A stretch of 64,000 bases of DNA from Rhodoblastus acidophilus (GCF_025961575.1 NZ_JAOQNX010000008.1:112260-176259); one strand, 5' to 3'; counted from the stretch's first letter, positions 54,423 to 63,999 are shown. Made by a program: numbers and translations. The notes: generated from the letters alone by a model not told the origin.

Positions 54423-55985
54423 ATGCGGGTCGGAGCGCCAACGTCAAAAAGCCGGTTCGCCTGGAAACTGTCTCCATTCGATGCGGCATGGGTGGTCATA
54501 TCTCCGTTCATTGCCATCGCACTGCGTGATCCCGGCCTTCTTTATTTTGACAGCCAGTTCGACTACATTCCTCACGGTTACCAGTACGCCCTTTTCACCA
54601 TCATCTGCGCCATCCCGCCGTTCCTTTTCTTCCGAATTAGCGATGGGCTGACGCGATACTTCTCCGTCAACGACCTCAAAATGGTTCTGGCGGCAACATT
54701 CTGCACCGTTGCGCTCAGTGCTATGGCGCTGTTTCTAGCCAATCGTCTTGAAGGCGTACCACGCTCCACGCCCCTTATTTACGGGCTGGTTCTTGCCGCC
54801 GGCCTTCTCGGCGGCCGGGGGCTGTCCCGCCACTCGCCGTTCCGCGTCCCCAGTTCATCCGTCAAACCGGAGCGCCACCATCTTCGTCGCGTGGTGCTCG
54901 TTGGCATCGATCGTTTCGTCGAGATCGTCATCAAGCTCACCGATTGTCAGAACCCGCGCACAACCCAGATCGTCGCCGCCGTCGACCCACGCGAGCGCCT
55001 GCATGGTCGCACGGTGAACGGCGTCAAGATCGTCGGCCACCCCAACGACCTCGAAGCCATTCTCGATGAATACACGGTCCACGGCGTGGACGTGGACGAG
55101 GTCTGGATCGCGGATGACGCGTTTACCCGCGCGGAATTCATCAGTCTTGAAAGCACATGCCGGAACCTCGGCGTAAAGGCGCTTTCAATCTCCCGCGCGC
55201 TCAACCTCGGACCGGCGTCTGCGCCGGTGTTCCGTTCGGCGCAAAGGGAGCCGCAACTTGCGGCGCCACATAGGGGATATTTCCGCTTCAAACGCGCGAT
55301 CGACGTCCTGGTCGCCGTGACGCTGATCGTTCTGACGGCGCCCATCGCGCTGTTCATTGCTGCCCTTACCTATCTGGACGTCGGCAGCCCCGTCATTTTC
55401 TGGCAACAGCGCTTGGGACACCGCGGCCGCGATTTCTACCTGTTCAAGTTTCGCACCTATCAGGCTCCCTATCGCAAGAACGGTGACCGCGTCGACAGCG
55501 AGGCGCGCCTTTCGCCCATCGGAAAAGCGATACGCGCGACACGCCTTGATGAGATTCCCCAGCTGTTCAATATCCTGCGCGGCGACATGACGCTGATCGG
55601 GCCTCGCCCGCTGCTTCCGGTGGATCAGCCCGAAGACCCACGCCTACGCCTACTGGTTCGCCCCGGCGTCACCGGATGGGCGCAAGTGGTCGGCGGCACG
55701 GCGGTTTCGGCGGAAGAAAAGGATGCGCTCGACGTTTGGTACATCCACCACGCCTCGCCGGCGCTCGACATCAAAATCCTCTTCCGCACTCTGCAAGTCG
55801 TCTTCCGAGGCGAACGCAAGAACGACGAAGATATCTCGACCGCTGTGCGCTGGCGGAAGGCTACGCGCCAAATGGAACATCAATTGTTGGGCGACCGCGT
55901 CAATGTCAAAGGCGCAAGGTCCAACTCAGCGTGTAAGAGCGACAATTTTGACGAGGGCGCCTCGCCATCGGGCGCCTCGCTTTGA
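54423..55985 (+). CDS. polyprenyl-phosphate sugar-1-phosphate transferase
   Basis: A 520-aa membrane enzyme that starts repeat-unit assembly by moving sugar-1-phosphate onto undecaprenyl phosphate. Four N-terminal helices (~20-140) precede a Rossmann-like cytoplasmic domain (RRVVLVGIDRFVEIVIKL, ~150-270). Another membrane helix (AIDVLVAVTLIVLTAPIALFIAALTYL) leads into the catalytic domain with FWQQRLGHRGRDFYLFKFRT, LDEIPQLFNILRGDMTLIGPRP and RPGVTGWAQV. The architecture is that of WbaP/ExoY/EpsB-type transferases. It leads the local surface-polysaccharide genes; the next glycosyltransferase gene begins 125 bp downstream. Confidence 0.94.
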   Translation: MRVGAPTSKSRFAWKLSPFDAAWVVISPFIAIALRDPGLLYFDSQFDYIPHGYQYALFTIICAIPPFLFFRISDGLTRYFSVNDLKMVLAATFCTVALSAMALFLANRLEGVPRSTPLIYGLVLAAGLLGGRGLSRHSPFRVPSSSVKPERHHLRRVVLVGIDRFVEIVIKLTDCQNPRTTQIVAAVDPRERLHGRTVNGVKIVGHPNDLEAILDEYTVHGVDVDEVWIADDAFTRAEFISLESTCRNLGVKALSISRALNLGPASAPVFRSAQREPQLAAPHRGYFRFKRAIDVLVAVTLIVLTAPIALFIAALTYLDVGSPVIFWQQRLGHRGRDFYLFKFRTYQAPYRKNGDRVDSEARLSPIGKAIRATRLDEIPQLFNILRGDMTLIGPRPLLPVDQPEDPRLRLLVRPGVTGWAQVVGGTAVSAEEKDALDVWYIHHASPALDIKILFRTLQVVFRGERKNDEDISTAVRWRKATRQMEHQLLGDRVNVKGARSNSACKSDNFDEGASPSGASL

Positions 55986-56110
55986 AGCCGCGCGCGTCGT
56001 CGCGGCGCCTGCTTGACTCTAAAAAAAACAATCGCTTGGATTGCGAGGCAGGCATTGGCGCGGAAGCAAAGCGTGTTAGAAGCCGCCGTTTTTCTTTTCC
56101 GACGAGCGCC

Positions 56111-57433
56111 ATGACTGCCTGCCCCACAATCTGGTTCATAAACAGGTTTTTCTTTCCCGATCACTCGGCGACGAGCCAGATTCTCTCGGATCTCGCTTTT
56201 CATCTTGCTTCACAGGGCAGAAGGGTGGGCATAATCACCAGTCGTGGGGTTTATGACGATCCCGCTGTGGAATTGCCCGCATTCGAAACGGTGAGAGGCG
56301 TCGAAATCCGGCGCGTCGGGCGTTCGCGCTTCGGGCGCAACAATCTGGCCGGCAGGGCGGTGGATTACGCCGGTCTTTACGTCGCGTTTGCCGCCGCAGT
56401 CGGCCGCTATGCCCGCAAAGGCGATTGGATCGTCGCGAAGACCGACCCTCCCCTGCTCTCGGCCGCAATCGCGCCCGTCGCCCAGGCAAAGGGGCTGCGC
56501 CTCGTCAATTGGCTTCAGGATGTCTACCCGGAAGTCGCCCTCGGTCTGGGTCTTCACGCCCTGCGGCCTATCGCTCCACTACTGAAGGCTGCGCGCAACT
56601 ACAGCCTGCGCATCGCCGAGTGCAATGTGGCCATCGGCGAAAGGATGCGGGAGCACCTTTTGCGCGAGGGCGCGCCGCCGGAGCGCACCGTCGTCATTCC
56701 GAACTGGTGCGACGACGAGGCCATCAAACCCTTGTCCAAGGAAGAAAATCCGCTGCGCCGGCAGTGGGGGCTAATGGATAAATTCGTGGTGGGCTACTCC
56801 GGAAATCTCGGCCGCGCCCACGAGTACGACACGCTGGTCGGCGCGGCGGAAATTTTGCGCGACGAGCCGAACATCGTATTTCTTTTCATCGGCGGCGGGG
56901 CGCTGATGCCCGGATTGAAGGCGGAGGTCGAGCGCCGCGCGCTGTCGCACATGTTCCGGTTTTTCCCCTATCAGGACGCGAGCCTGCTGCCGCAATCGCT
57001 GTGCGTTCCGGATCTGCACTGGATTTCGCTGCGGCCAGAGATGGAAGGCTTGATCGTGCCGAGCAAATTCTATGGTATTGCGGCCGCAGGGCGCGCGACC
57101 GTCGCCGTGACGGAACCATTAGGCGAGGTCGGCGGGCTCATCGAAAATTTTGGTTGCGGCGAGACAGTTCAACCCGAAGATAGCGCCGTCCTAGCAACGG
57201 CAATCCAACGCTGCACACAGAAAGAGGCGCTCTGCGAAGCAATGGGGAGAAACGCGCGCGCGATGCTCGATCGCACTTTCAGCAGTTCACTTTGTAAAAA
57301 AAGTTGGAATGATATTCTAACTTCGCCAGAAATCGCGCTACACCAGCTCATTAACTGCAATGCGCCCGTCTCTCGCAGAGACGTCACTGTTAAGGAAAAC
57401 GCTAGCAACCCCAATGGCATATCGTTACCGTAG
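56111..57433 (+). CDS. glycosyltransferase family 4 (WbuB/colanic-acid type)
   Basis: A 440-aa enzyme, with the start set at 56111 (MTACPTIWFINRFFFPDHSATSQILSDLAFHL); a TTG start at 55982 is possible but its extra residues are basic and unstructured. N-terminal GT-B features: FFPDHSATSQ and ASQGRRVGIITSRG. C-terminal donor domain: VVGYSGNLGRAHEYDTLVGAA, FLFIGGGALMPGLK, WISLRPEMEGLIVPSKFYGIAAAGR and the family E-x7-E-like 'LRPEMEGL'. It adds a sugar in the growing surface-polysaccharide repeat unit. It follows the initiating transferase on the same strand. Confidence 0.92.
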   Translation: MTACPTIWFINRFFFPDHSATSQILSDLAFHLASQGRRVGIITSRGVYDDPAVELPAFETVRGVEIRRVGRSRFGRNNLAGRAVDYAGLYVAFAAAVGRYARKGDWIVAKTDPPLLSAAIAPVAQAKGLRLVNWLQDVYPEVALGLGLHALRPIAPLLKAARNYSLRIAECNVAIGERMREHLLREGAPPERTVVIPNWCDDEAIKPLSKEENPLRRQWGLMDKFVVGYSGNLGRAHEYDTLVGAAEILRDEPNIVFLFIGGGALMPGLKAEVERRALSHMFRFFPYQDASLLPQSLCVPDLHWISLRPEMEGLIVPSKFYGIAAAGRATVAVTEPLGEVGGLIENFGCGETVQPEDSAVLATAIQRCTQKEALCEAMGRNARAMLDRTFSSSLCKKSWNDILTSPEIALHQLINCNAPVSRRDVTVKENASNPNGISLP

Positions 57434-57546
57434 AATACACGTTTCATTTTGGCAACACGGGGTCTTTTTTGCTCCCTGGGCTGTGTTGGAGGTTTGCTGG
57501 TTGTGTACATTGCGTAAAACTGAAAGACTAATCTAGGAGCCATTGG

Positions 57547-57828
57547 ATGCGCATCAAACGTCACGCAGTGACCGCCCGAGCGGCGAGCATTTTGGGCTTT
57601 TTGCTTTTTGCATCTGGTCCGGTCTGGGCTGATTCCTGCAAAGCTGACCCGGGGCAATGGTGCCCTACCAACAATGGATCCCCCGAAACCTGCCCGGGAA
57701 ATTATTATTGCCCAGGCGGCACACACGGATCGAAAACGGCATGCCCGGCCCAGTACCCTTATAGCCCTGCCGGCTCGTCGAAGTTGTCGCAGTGCTGCAC
57801 TAACAGTTCTGGTTCTTGCGCTTCCTGA
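57547..57828 (+). CDS. small secreted cysteine-rich protein
   Basis: A 93-aa protein with TCTAGGAGCCATTGG before ATG. The signal peptide (AASILGFLLFASGPVWA) cuts before DSCKADPGQWC. The mature ~64 residues hold eight cysteines in the order C-x6-C-x10-C-x5-C-x9-C-x15-CC-x6-C, with the phrase CPGNYYCPGG then CPAQYPYSPAGSSKLSQCC. This resembles a single GCC2/GCC3 (ephrin-receptor-like) repeat, better known from eukaryotic extracellular proteins. It is Gly/Pro/Ser-rich and likely disulphide-bonded outside the membrane. Unknown role; it sits among surface-polysaccharide genes. Confidence 0.75.
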   Translation: MRIKRHAVTARAASILGFLLFASGPVWADSCKADPGQWCPTNNGSPETCPGNYYCPGGTHGSKTACPAQYPYSPAGSSKLSQCCTNSSGSCAS

Positions 57829-57860
57829 ATCCGCGACGATTCGGCGGCAAGCGGTGACCG

Positions 57861-58799
57861 TTAGCATTGTGCGCCCACGAAACAGTCATAAGCCTTTCGC
57901 ACACCTTCCGTGAACGGCGTGCTGGCGCGCCACCCGAGTTCGCCGAGGCGCGAAACATCCATGCGCTTGAGCATGGTTCCGTCCGGCTTTGAAGCGTCCC
58001 AGACAAGAGACCCTTCAAAGCCGGTCACGCGCCTGATTTCCTCCGCCAGCTCCTTGATCGTGATGTCGTCCCCGGTTCCGACATTGATATGCTCGCTCTC
58101 GGAATAGGTCTTCAGCAGAAACACACAGGCGTCGGCGAGATCGTCCACATACAAGAACTCGCGCCGCGGCGCGCCCGTCCCCCAGCACGTCACTGACTCG
58201 GCTCCGGCGAGCTTCGCCTCGTGAAACCGCCGCAACAAACCCGGGATGACATGGCTGCCAGTCGGGTGAAAATTGTCGCCCGGACCATACAAATTGCAAG
58301 GCATGGCGGAAATGAAATCGCAGCCGTACTGCTTCCGATAGGCTTGGCACAGTTTGATGCCTGCGATCTTGGCTATGGCGTACCACTCGTTGGTCTTCTC
58401 CAGCGGCCCCGTCAGCAAGGCGTCCTCGCGAATCGGTTGCGCCGCCTCGCGCGGATAGATGCACGAGGACCCAAGGAACAACAGTTTCGCAACGCCGACC
58501 TTGTAGGCGGCGTGGATGAGATGGCTCTCGATCATCAGGTTCTGATAGAGAAACTCCGCCGGAAAACTGTCATTGGCCAAAATGCCGCCCACCTTCGCGG
58601 CCGCGACGATCACGACATCCGGCTTGTTGCGCTCCATCCACGACTCGACATCCGCCTGGCGGGTCAGATCGACTTCCTCTCGGCCAGCAACGAGAACCTC
58701 GCAATTCTCACGTTGCAACCGCCGCACGCAGGCCGACCCGACCATGCCGCGGTGGCCGGCGACGAAAACGCGCCGACCTTCAAGCACAAAATCCGTCAT
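57861..58799 (-). CDS. fcl: GDP-L-fucose synthase
   Basis: A 312-aa short-chain dehydrogenase/reductase that epimerises and reduces GDP-4-keto-6-deoxymannose to GDP-L-fucose. NADP-binding [14 protein letters not shown] is at the N-terminus. The catalytic Ser in LGSSCIYP and the Y-x3-K in [10 protein letters not shown] are present, with the family phrase [11 protein letters not shown] and [13 protein letters not shown]. Its start overlaps the stop of gmd by 4 bp (58796-58799), so the two enzymes are coupled and give a complete GDP-mannose to GDP-fucose route for the local polysaccharide. Confidence 0.97.
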   Translation of the reverse strand: MTDFVLEGRRVFVAGHRGMVGSACVRRLQRENCEVLVAGREEVDLTRQADVESWMERNKPDVVIVAAAKVGGILANDSFPAEFLYQNLMIESHLIHAAYKVGVAKLLFLGSSCIYPREAAQPIREDALLTGPLEKTNEWYAIAKIAGIKLCQAYRKQYGCDFISAMPCNLYGPGDNFHPTGSHVIPGLLRRFHEAKLAGAESVTCWGTGAPRREFLYVDDLADACVFLLKTYSESEHINVGTGDDITIKELAEEIRRVTGFEGSLVWDASKPDGTMLKRMDVSRLGELGWRASTPFTEGVRKAYDCFVGAQC

Positions 58800-59890
58800 G
58801 CGAAATCCTCAAGAAAGGCGGCGACTTCCGATTCGCGAGGACGCCCGCCCTTCGCTTCGACCAGATCTGACGCCACCATCTCACGACAAAGCTGCTCAAG
58901 CCCGATCTTGTGGGACCATCCGAGCTTTTTCCGCGCCTTGGCGGGATTGCCGATGAGCAGATCGACTTCCGTCGGCCGGAAATAGCGCGGATCAATGCGG
59001 ACCACGACGCGCCCGGTGCGATCGCATCGGCCCACTTCGTCCACGCCGGCGCCGGACCAGGCGATCGCGACGCCCACTTCCGAAAACGCCAGCTCGACGA
59101 ACTTGCGCACGGAATGGGTTTCGCCGGTCGCGAGCACGTAGTCGTCACCCTCGTCCTGCTGGACGATGCGCCACATGCCCTCGACATAGTCGCGCGCATG
59201 GCCCCAATCGCGCTGCGCGTCCAGATTGCCGAGATAAAGACAATCCTGCTTGCCGAGATGGATCGCGGCGACGCCGCGCGTGATTTTTCGGGTGACGAAC
59301 GTTTCGCCGCGGATGGGGCTTTCGTGGTTGAACAGGATGCCGTTGGAGGCGTGGATGCCATAGGCCTCCCGGTAGTTGACGGTGATCCAATAGGCATAGA
59401 GTTTGGCTGCGGCATAGGGCGAACGCGGGTAAAACGGCGTCGATTCGTCCTGGGGCACGGCCTGCACCTTGCCGTAAAGTTCGGAGGTCGAAGCCTGATA
59501 GAAGCGTGTCTTGCGTTCCAGCCCGAGAATGCGGATCGCCTCAAGCAATCGAAGCGCGCCGATCGCGTCAGAATTGGCAGTATATTCCGGCGTCTCGAAA
59601 CTGACGGCGACATGGCTTTGCGCGCCGAGATTGTAGATTTCGTCGGGTTGCACCTCCTGAACGATCCGGATCAGATTGGTGGCGTCGGTGAGGTCGCCGT
59701 AGTGCAGGGCAAAGCGCGCCGGACCTTCATGGCGGTCCTGGTAGATGTGATCGATACGCTGGGTGTTGAAGCTCGATGACCGGCGCTTGACGCCGTGGAC
59801 TTCGTAGCCGTGAGACAGCAGAAGCTCCGCCAGATAAGTCCCATCCTGCCCGGTCGCCCCGGTGATGAGCGCGCATTTCCGTTCCGCCAA
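58796..59890 (-). CDS. gmd: GDP-mannose 4,6-dehydratase
   Basis: A 364-aa enzyme making GDP-4-keto-6-deoxy-D-mannose. NADP site [37 protein letters not shown]; active-site Thr/Glu region [15 protein letters not shown]-x3-K in [31 protein letters not shown]. Length and motifs match the family fully. It is the first gene of the gmd-fcl pair. The product may also feed rhamnose- or perosamine-type sugars, but fcl next to it points to fucose. Confidence 0.98.
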   Translation of the reverse strand: MAERKCALITGATGQDGTYLAELLLSHGYEVHGVKRRSSSFNTQRIDHIYQDRHEGPARFALHYGDLTDATNLIRIVQEVQPDEIYNLGAQSHVAVSFETPEYTANSDAIGALRLLEAIRILGLERKTRFYQASTSELYGKVQAVPQDESTPFYPRSPYAAAKLYAYWITVNYREAYGIHASNGILFNHESPIRGETFVTRKITRGVAAIHLGKQDCLYLGNLDAQRDWGHARDYVEGMWRIVQQDEGDDYVLATGETHSVRKFVELAFSEVGVAIAWSGAGVDEVGRCDRTGRVVVRIDPRYFRPTEVDLLIGNPAKARKKLGWSHKIGLEQLCREMVASDLVEAKGGRPRESEVAAFLEDFA

Positions 59891-60297
59891 CTCGCCTCTC
59901 CGCTTGCCGTTCTTGTGAGGGTTGCTCTTCTGAATATGTTTCTCGGCCGATGATCAAGCACGGAATCACGCCGCGATCGACGAAGCACGCTGGAACGACC
60001 AAGCGTCGGTTTTTCCAGACTTCTGCTCAAACGCAAGGTGCCGACATGACGGCACAATTATGAACACCGATGCGGATCAATAGGTTGATTGGATCTTTTT
60101 GGGAATGACCTAACGCAATCTCTTACTAATTTGTTAAACAGTGTGGCGCGATGGCAACATACAGACTGTTTGACGGCGCGATACAGCTTTTTTGCTTGCT
60201 TCTTTGTTTCGTTGACCTTTTAATAGAACTAAGTGAAACGCGGTTGGCACAGGCGGTGCATGTGCCGGTCGGACTGGGTCAGCAATTGGGGGTTACA
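59891..60297. other. divergent intergenic region
   Basis: Upstream of gmd (minus) and of the secreted protein gene (plus). The frame 60151-60297 is open but precedes the signal peptide, and I treat it as leader. AT-rich stretches around 60110-60140 could hold promoters. Confidence 0.35.
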
Positions 60298-60798
60298 TTG
60301 CGCAAACACGTTCTTTTGGCCGCCACGGCCGCCTTAATGATTGGTTCCACGGCCGCCAAGGCAGAGCTGTTCAGCTTCAGCTTTTATGGCGCCGGCTTCG
60401 CGAACGTGAGCGGAACCTTTGAGGTTGCGGGCAGCACGCCGAGCGTCACTGGCGATATGACCAATGTGACGATTAACAGCGGTACTTACAATGGCGCCGC
60501 CCTGTTAACCAAAGCCGGAACCAACTACCTGAACGGGTATACATCGACATCCGTCTTCGACGTCGATATGACTTTCAAGACGGCTTCCGCTGCTAACCTG
60601 TCTGTGTCTCTTTATAATGGTACTGGCACCGGTCCACACAACACCGCACTCACGTTCAGCCGAGTGCAGGCACCGCTTCCTGTGCCCGGTGCCGGCGTTC
60701 TTTCCTTCCTGTTCCTCGGTTTTGTTGGTGCAAGGACCCGTGCGAAGACTTTCATCGGGGCGGCTCTGAAGCGTAGTCGCGTTGAGGCCGCGGCTTAA
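60298..60798 (+). CDS. secreted protein with PEP-CTERM-like sorting tail
   Basis: A 166-aa protein, with the start at TTG 60298 after TTGGGGGTTACA, since residues then form a signal peptide (RKHVLLAATAALMIGSTAAKA). The mature part is Gly/Ser/Thr/Asn-rich beta sequence (FSFYGAGFANVSGTFEVAGS...). The C-terminus has PLPVPGAGVLSFLFLGFVGARTRAK: a Pro-Gly motif, a hydrophobic helix, then basic residues, the three-part form of exosortase sorting signals. An exosortase-like gene lies 1.5 kb away. It is probably cut from the membrane helix and placed in the surface polysaccharide matrix. Confidence 0.72.
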   Translation: MRKHVLLAATAALMIGSTAAKAELFSFSFYGAGFANVSGTFEVAGSTPSVTGDMTNVTINSGTYNGAALLTKAGTNYLNGYTSTSVFDVDMTFKTASAANLSVSLYNGTGTGPHNTALTFSRVQAPLPVPGAGVLSFLFLGFVGARTRAKTFIGAALKRSRVEAAA

Positions 60799-60828
60799 CT
60801 CACGGCGACAGATCAGTCATTTCCTGAG

Positions 60829-60852
60829 AGCGGCGCTATAGCGCCGCTTTTT
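60829..60852 (+). terminator. terminator after the PEP-CTERM-like gene
   Basis: AGCGGCGCTATAGCGCCGCT (60829-60848) is a perfect palindrome followed by a run of T. Confidence 0.85.
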
Positions 60853-60856
60853 CAGT

Positions 60857-61210
60857 TCAACCTTCTTTATGCCTGTTAAGGACGCTTTTCAGGCTACGAA
60901 TTGATCTGAGCGTGGATTGGACGCTTGAACTTGTGCTTCGACAGAACTTTGCGGCCGCGATAACCGCAGTCCGCGACGATGCTCTTGAGGTTCGCGCCGA
61001 TCTGGCGCTTGATGACGGGGACCGCCGTTTTCCAACCTTTGCCGGAGCAGGAATTGCTCGGCGGCGCCGCCACATGGGCGGCAAACCGCGGCGAAGCGTG
61101 GTTGCGACGGAGAACTTCACCCCGAAGTCGTAGGGACCATGCGCCTTGCCGATGCATTCGGCCGCGGTCGCATGCAGGTATTACCCGACCTTTCTGCGCG
61201 CTGGTTCTGC
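60857..61210 (-). pseudogene. IS5-type transposase remnant, frameshifted
   Basis: Minus-strand pieces in two frames add up to one transposase middle and end. One frame gives GPYDFGVKFSVATTL-type sequence near 61140-61100. The other gives FAAHVAAPPSNSCSGKGWK, then LKSIVADCGYRGRKVLSKHKFKRP, with the typical 'aDkGYRG' motif. A frameshift separates them and no start or full catalytic set is left. It lies between the secreted protein gene and the membrane genes to the right. Confidence 0.7.
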
Positions 61211-61397
61211 CGCTGCATGCGTTCGGCCCGCCGCAACGCCTTAACGAAGATTTCGTGCAAGCCCGAAATCTCTCGTCTTTGATATTGCAAGACGATGTCG
61301 CGAATCTGCCACGACTCTGCGCAGCAAAGAACCGTGGGGTTGCCCTGAATTTGTGTGGCTCAAGCGGCATGACGTTTGTCAGTACGGCAATGCTCCA

Positions 61398-62264
61398 TCA
61401 CGCATGCCTTGCCTCCGCGCCAGTCCCCAAAATGATGTCTTTCATGGACGCATGCATATCGAAATTCAGCCTATTGGTCGCACGAGCAAAAAGCAGCAGC
61501 GTTGTGGCTTCAAAGAATGCACAGGCGGCGACATTGAAGACGGCTTTGGCAAGCGCGACGACGACTGCAGCTCGCAGAGAATGATGCGCGCGCAAGATAT
61601 CGCCGCCGACCATATCGAAAAGGATGACAGGCAGCGCCAGGACGGTCACCCAAACTCCAAGCACGATTGGCGAGCGCGCCGCAGTCAAGAATGCCACCCT
61701 CACTGGATTTTTTTCACCCAATGAAATCGCCGGCCTTATCAAAGAAAGAGGGACGAACACCAAAGTTTGCAGCAAGCTTGCCCAAAACTCCGCCCCGTAG
61801 CGGCCCTCAAGCCCAATCTTCTGGATGGTGAAGGACGAAACGATCGAAAACCCGACGATCGTCAAAAAGATCCCGAGTCCCGTCACCATCGAAACAATCC
61901 GATAGCGATGCATTGAGCGCTGGTCTCGTTGGGGAAGAGTAATGGTCAGATCGTGGATGTAGGTTGCGATCCACGCTATCGAAGCCGCCGTGACGGCCTG
62001 CCACAAAAAGCCCGAAAGGACTAGCGCTTGCCCAGAAAGCTTCAGACCGAAAACGACCGCAACCTCGACGACGGGAGCTCCTACGAAAACTACAAGTAGC
62101 GCCGCGGCTACCTTCCAATGTCGGGTGAGGATTCGAAACACGGCGCCAATGCTGCTGAGCAGCACGCTAATGGGCTTGGCCGTCGTTTCCAGCAGCGTGT
62201 AAAGCGCGCCAAAACCTACAGCGGCCCAAAAGAACAGCGGGATGAATTGGAATATCTTGGACAT
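61398..62264 (-). CDS. multi-spanning membrane protein, unknown
   Basis: A 288-aa protein with about six membrane helices (e.g. IPLFFWAAVGFGALYTLLE, VAAALLVVFVGAPVVEVAVVFGL, LVLSGFLWQAVTAASIAWIATYI, VSMVTGLGIFLTIVGFSIVSSF, IVLGVWVTVLALPVILF, AVVVALAKAVFNVAACAFFEATTLLLFA). I recognise no family. It starts 15 bp after the exosortase-like gene stop, so the two are probably one operon and may work together in export or anchoring. Confidence 0.7.
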   Translation of the reverse strand: MSKIFQFIPLFFWAAVGFGALYTLLETTAKPISVLLSSIGAVFRILTRHWKVAAALLVVFVGAPVVEVAVVFGLKLSGQALVLSGFLWQAVTAASIAWIATYIHDLTITLPQRDQRSMHRYRIVSMVTGLGIFLTIVGFSIVSSFTIQKIGLEGRYGAEFWASLLQTLVFVPLSLIRPAISLGEKNPVRVAFLTAARSPIVLGVWVTVLALPVILFDMVGGDILRAHHSLRAAVVVALAKAVFNVAACAFFEATTLLLFARATNRLNFDMHASMKDIILGTGAEARHA

Positions 62265-62279
62265 CTGTTCGCGGCCTTC

Positions 62280-63158
62280 TCAGACGTGAAGGTTCTCCGG
62301 CGGACCGATGACTTGAGCGTCCTGCCGGCGTTCATCATAGTGGGCGACGGCCGAGGCCGTCCAGTAGGCGATGACGCACATCGCAAGGCTCAAGATCGAC
62401 GTTCCCTCGCCCTCGTGCCAGTAGTGCGCGTACGCCTCCGACTGCGCCATTAGAGAAAGTCTCAGGATATTCAGGACAAAACATGCCCCGACCGCAACCA
62501 CCGCGCCGAGCGCAAGGCTTGACGCCGAAATGCGCCTGCCGAGGGTGAATATGAAGAACGCGATCAGCACCGCCGGAATGATGCCACTGGTCGCGCAGGC
62601 CGGCTGGACCTCGATTGCAAAATTCGCCCCCTGCAATTGCAGGACCACGCCACGTAGATCGTTGGCAAAGCCGGTCGCGGCAAGAAAATGATGCGTTATC
62701 CACGCGTCGAGGTGGGCAAAGGCGCCGTGGATCGAGTCGAGTTCCGGACGCACAAACAAGTTCTGGACAGCGACCGCGACGAGGCAAAAGCCCAGCCACC
62801 GCAAGTTGGGCTGGAAGCTCAGGCGCGCCGCGATTAGAATGCAAACTGCGATGGTCGGCCAATGCGCGGCGGCTGCGACGCCAAACAGCGCCACGAGGGT
62901 AACAAACAATCCCAGCCCGCGTTCGACCCACCCCGGCTTTACAGCGCTCCAGTCTGCCTTCCAGGCGGCTGAAACGATGTAGATCCATTCCGCGAGCAGC
63001 AGGTAATTGACGCCCTCGACGAGCGACAGCGCCTGACCAAAGTCATAGAACCGATTGAGGGCGAAAGCTGCGGTGCGACGCACGTCCATGAGCGCCGCGA
63101 AGCTGATCAGAAGCGGGTAGCCGCCTCCCGCAACAAATACTCTCTGCCAAATCTTCAC
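62280..63158 (-). CDS. exosortase/archaeosortase-family transpeptidase
   Basis: A 292-aa membrane protein from GTG 63158 (KIWQRVFVAGGGYPLLISF), chosen for AAGGA seven bases upstream; a longer frame to 63329 exists. It has about eight helices. The three family residues are in place: Cys in QPACATSGIIPAVLIAFFIF, Arg in CFVLNILRLSLM, and His in HYWHEGEGTSILSL. Exosortases cleave C-terminal sorting signals such as PEP-CTERM and are often encoded near exopolysaccharide genes, as here. Its likely substrate is the product of 60298-60798. It is coupled to the membrane gene downstream. Confidence 0.82.
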   Translation of the reverse strand: MKIWQRVFVAGGGYPLLISFAALMDVRRTAAFALNRFYDFGQALSLVEGVNYLLLAEWIYIVSAAWKADWSAVKPGWVERGLGLFVTLVALFGVAAAAHWPTIAVCILIAARLSFQPNLRWLGFCLVAVAVQNLFVRPELDSIHGAFAHLDAWITHHFLAATGFANDLRGVVLQLQGANFAIEVQPACATSGIIPAVLIAFFIFTLGRRISASSLALGAVVAVGACFVLNILRLSLMAQSEAYAHYWHEGEGTSILSLAMCVIAYWTASAVAHYDERRQDAQVIGPPENLHV

Positions 63159-63348
63159 TGCCGCGTCCTTATCCGATGAAGACACTGTGCTTCTGAGTTG
63201 AGATACAATATGTATGCATTTGCCGGAACCGGCCACGAAATCCCAGAGGATCTGCCGGGCCCCTTCAAATCCATCAAAGGTCTCGCCTTCTGTTGAACCG
63301 CAGGCGTGATCGGTCGCTCGCAGTTCCATCTTTCAATACAGGCGTCTG

Positions 63349-63999
63349 CTATGCGGGCAATGCGTAAAGCGCATTTGCGAAACCGCAATAGAGCTTGGCC
63401 GGCCCCCACCGGAACGGCTCATATAGTCCACAAAATTCAAAGCCTAAGCTATCCATCATGGCGTTCAGAGCGGCGAAGTCTTGCATATCGGTGTCTCGAG
63501 ACCGAAAACCAACCTCGGCAAAGATAAACCGAATGGCGCGACGCCCGATCAAGTCCCTTGCGCCTTCCAGCACTCGGTCCTCCCACCCTTGGACGTCCAT
63601 TTTCAGTACGGCAATCTCTCGGATGTCATGTTCCGTGCAGAAGTCGTCCAAAGTGCGAACCTTTACGATTTCCTGGCCGGTCTGCCGCGCGCTTTCGCGC
63701 GTTGGCTTGAAGCTGTTAAGTTCGGAGTCGGCGTGAAGCTGAATGGCGAGTTCAGCCCGTTCGCATCCGAAAGCTAGACGGAAACATTTGACGCGTTGCC
63801 CGTAGCGATCCTCAAGCATCGCAAAGCTTTGGGAAACGGGTTCAAAGCTGTAGATAGGCGAAAGCTTGAAGTACTTTGTTAACCCCCATGCCGTTTGGCC
63901 GACGTTAGAGCGCGTTCGGCGAGTTCCGATTCGATAGGGGATTCCCAATTGGCTTGAACGATGCGATTCTTCCCGCGTGATTTCGAGGAGGAATCCCAT
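63349..63999 (-). CDS. FkbM-family methyltransferase (probably incomplete at window edge)
   Basis: The last ~190 residues follow the FkbM pattern: SNVGQTAWGLTKYFKLSPIYSFEPVSQSFAMLE, VRTLDDFCTEHDIREIAVLKMDVQGWEDRVLEGARDLI and IRFIFAEVGFRS, ending FEFCGLYEP. It would O-methylate a sugar of the surface polysaccharide with SAM. The segment before SNVGQ reads IGTRRTR, where D-x-G-A-N is expected, so motif I looks altered or the true N-terminus is in another frame. The ATG at 63999 is the last possible in the window and the gene may extend beyond it. Confidence 0.7.
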   Translation of the reverse strand: MGFLLEITREESHRSSQLGIPYRIGTRRTRSNVGQTAWGLTKYFKLSPIYSFEPVSQSFAMLEDRYGQRVKCFRLAFGCERAELAIQLHADSELNSFKPTRESARQTGQEIVKVRTLDDFCTEHDIREIAVLKMDVQGWEDRVLEGARDLIGRRAIRFIFAEVGFRSRDTDMQDFAALNAMMDSLGFEFCGLYEPFRWGPAKLYCGFANALYALPA

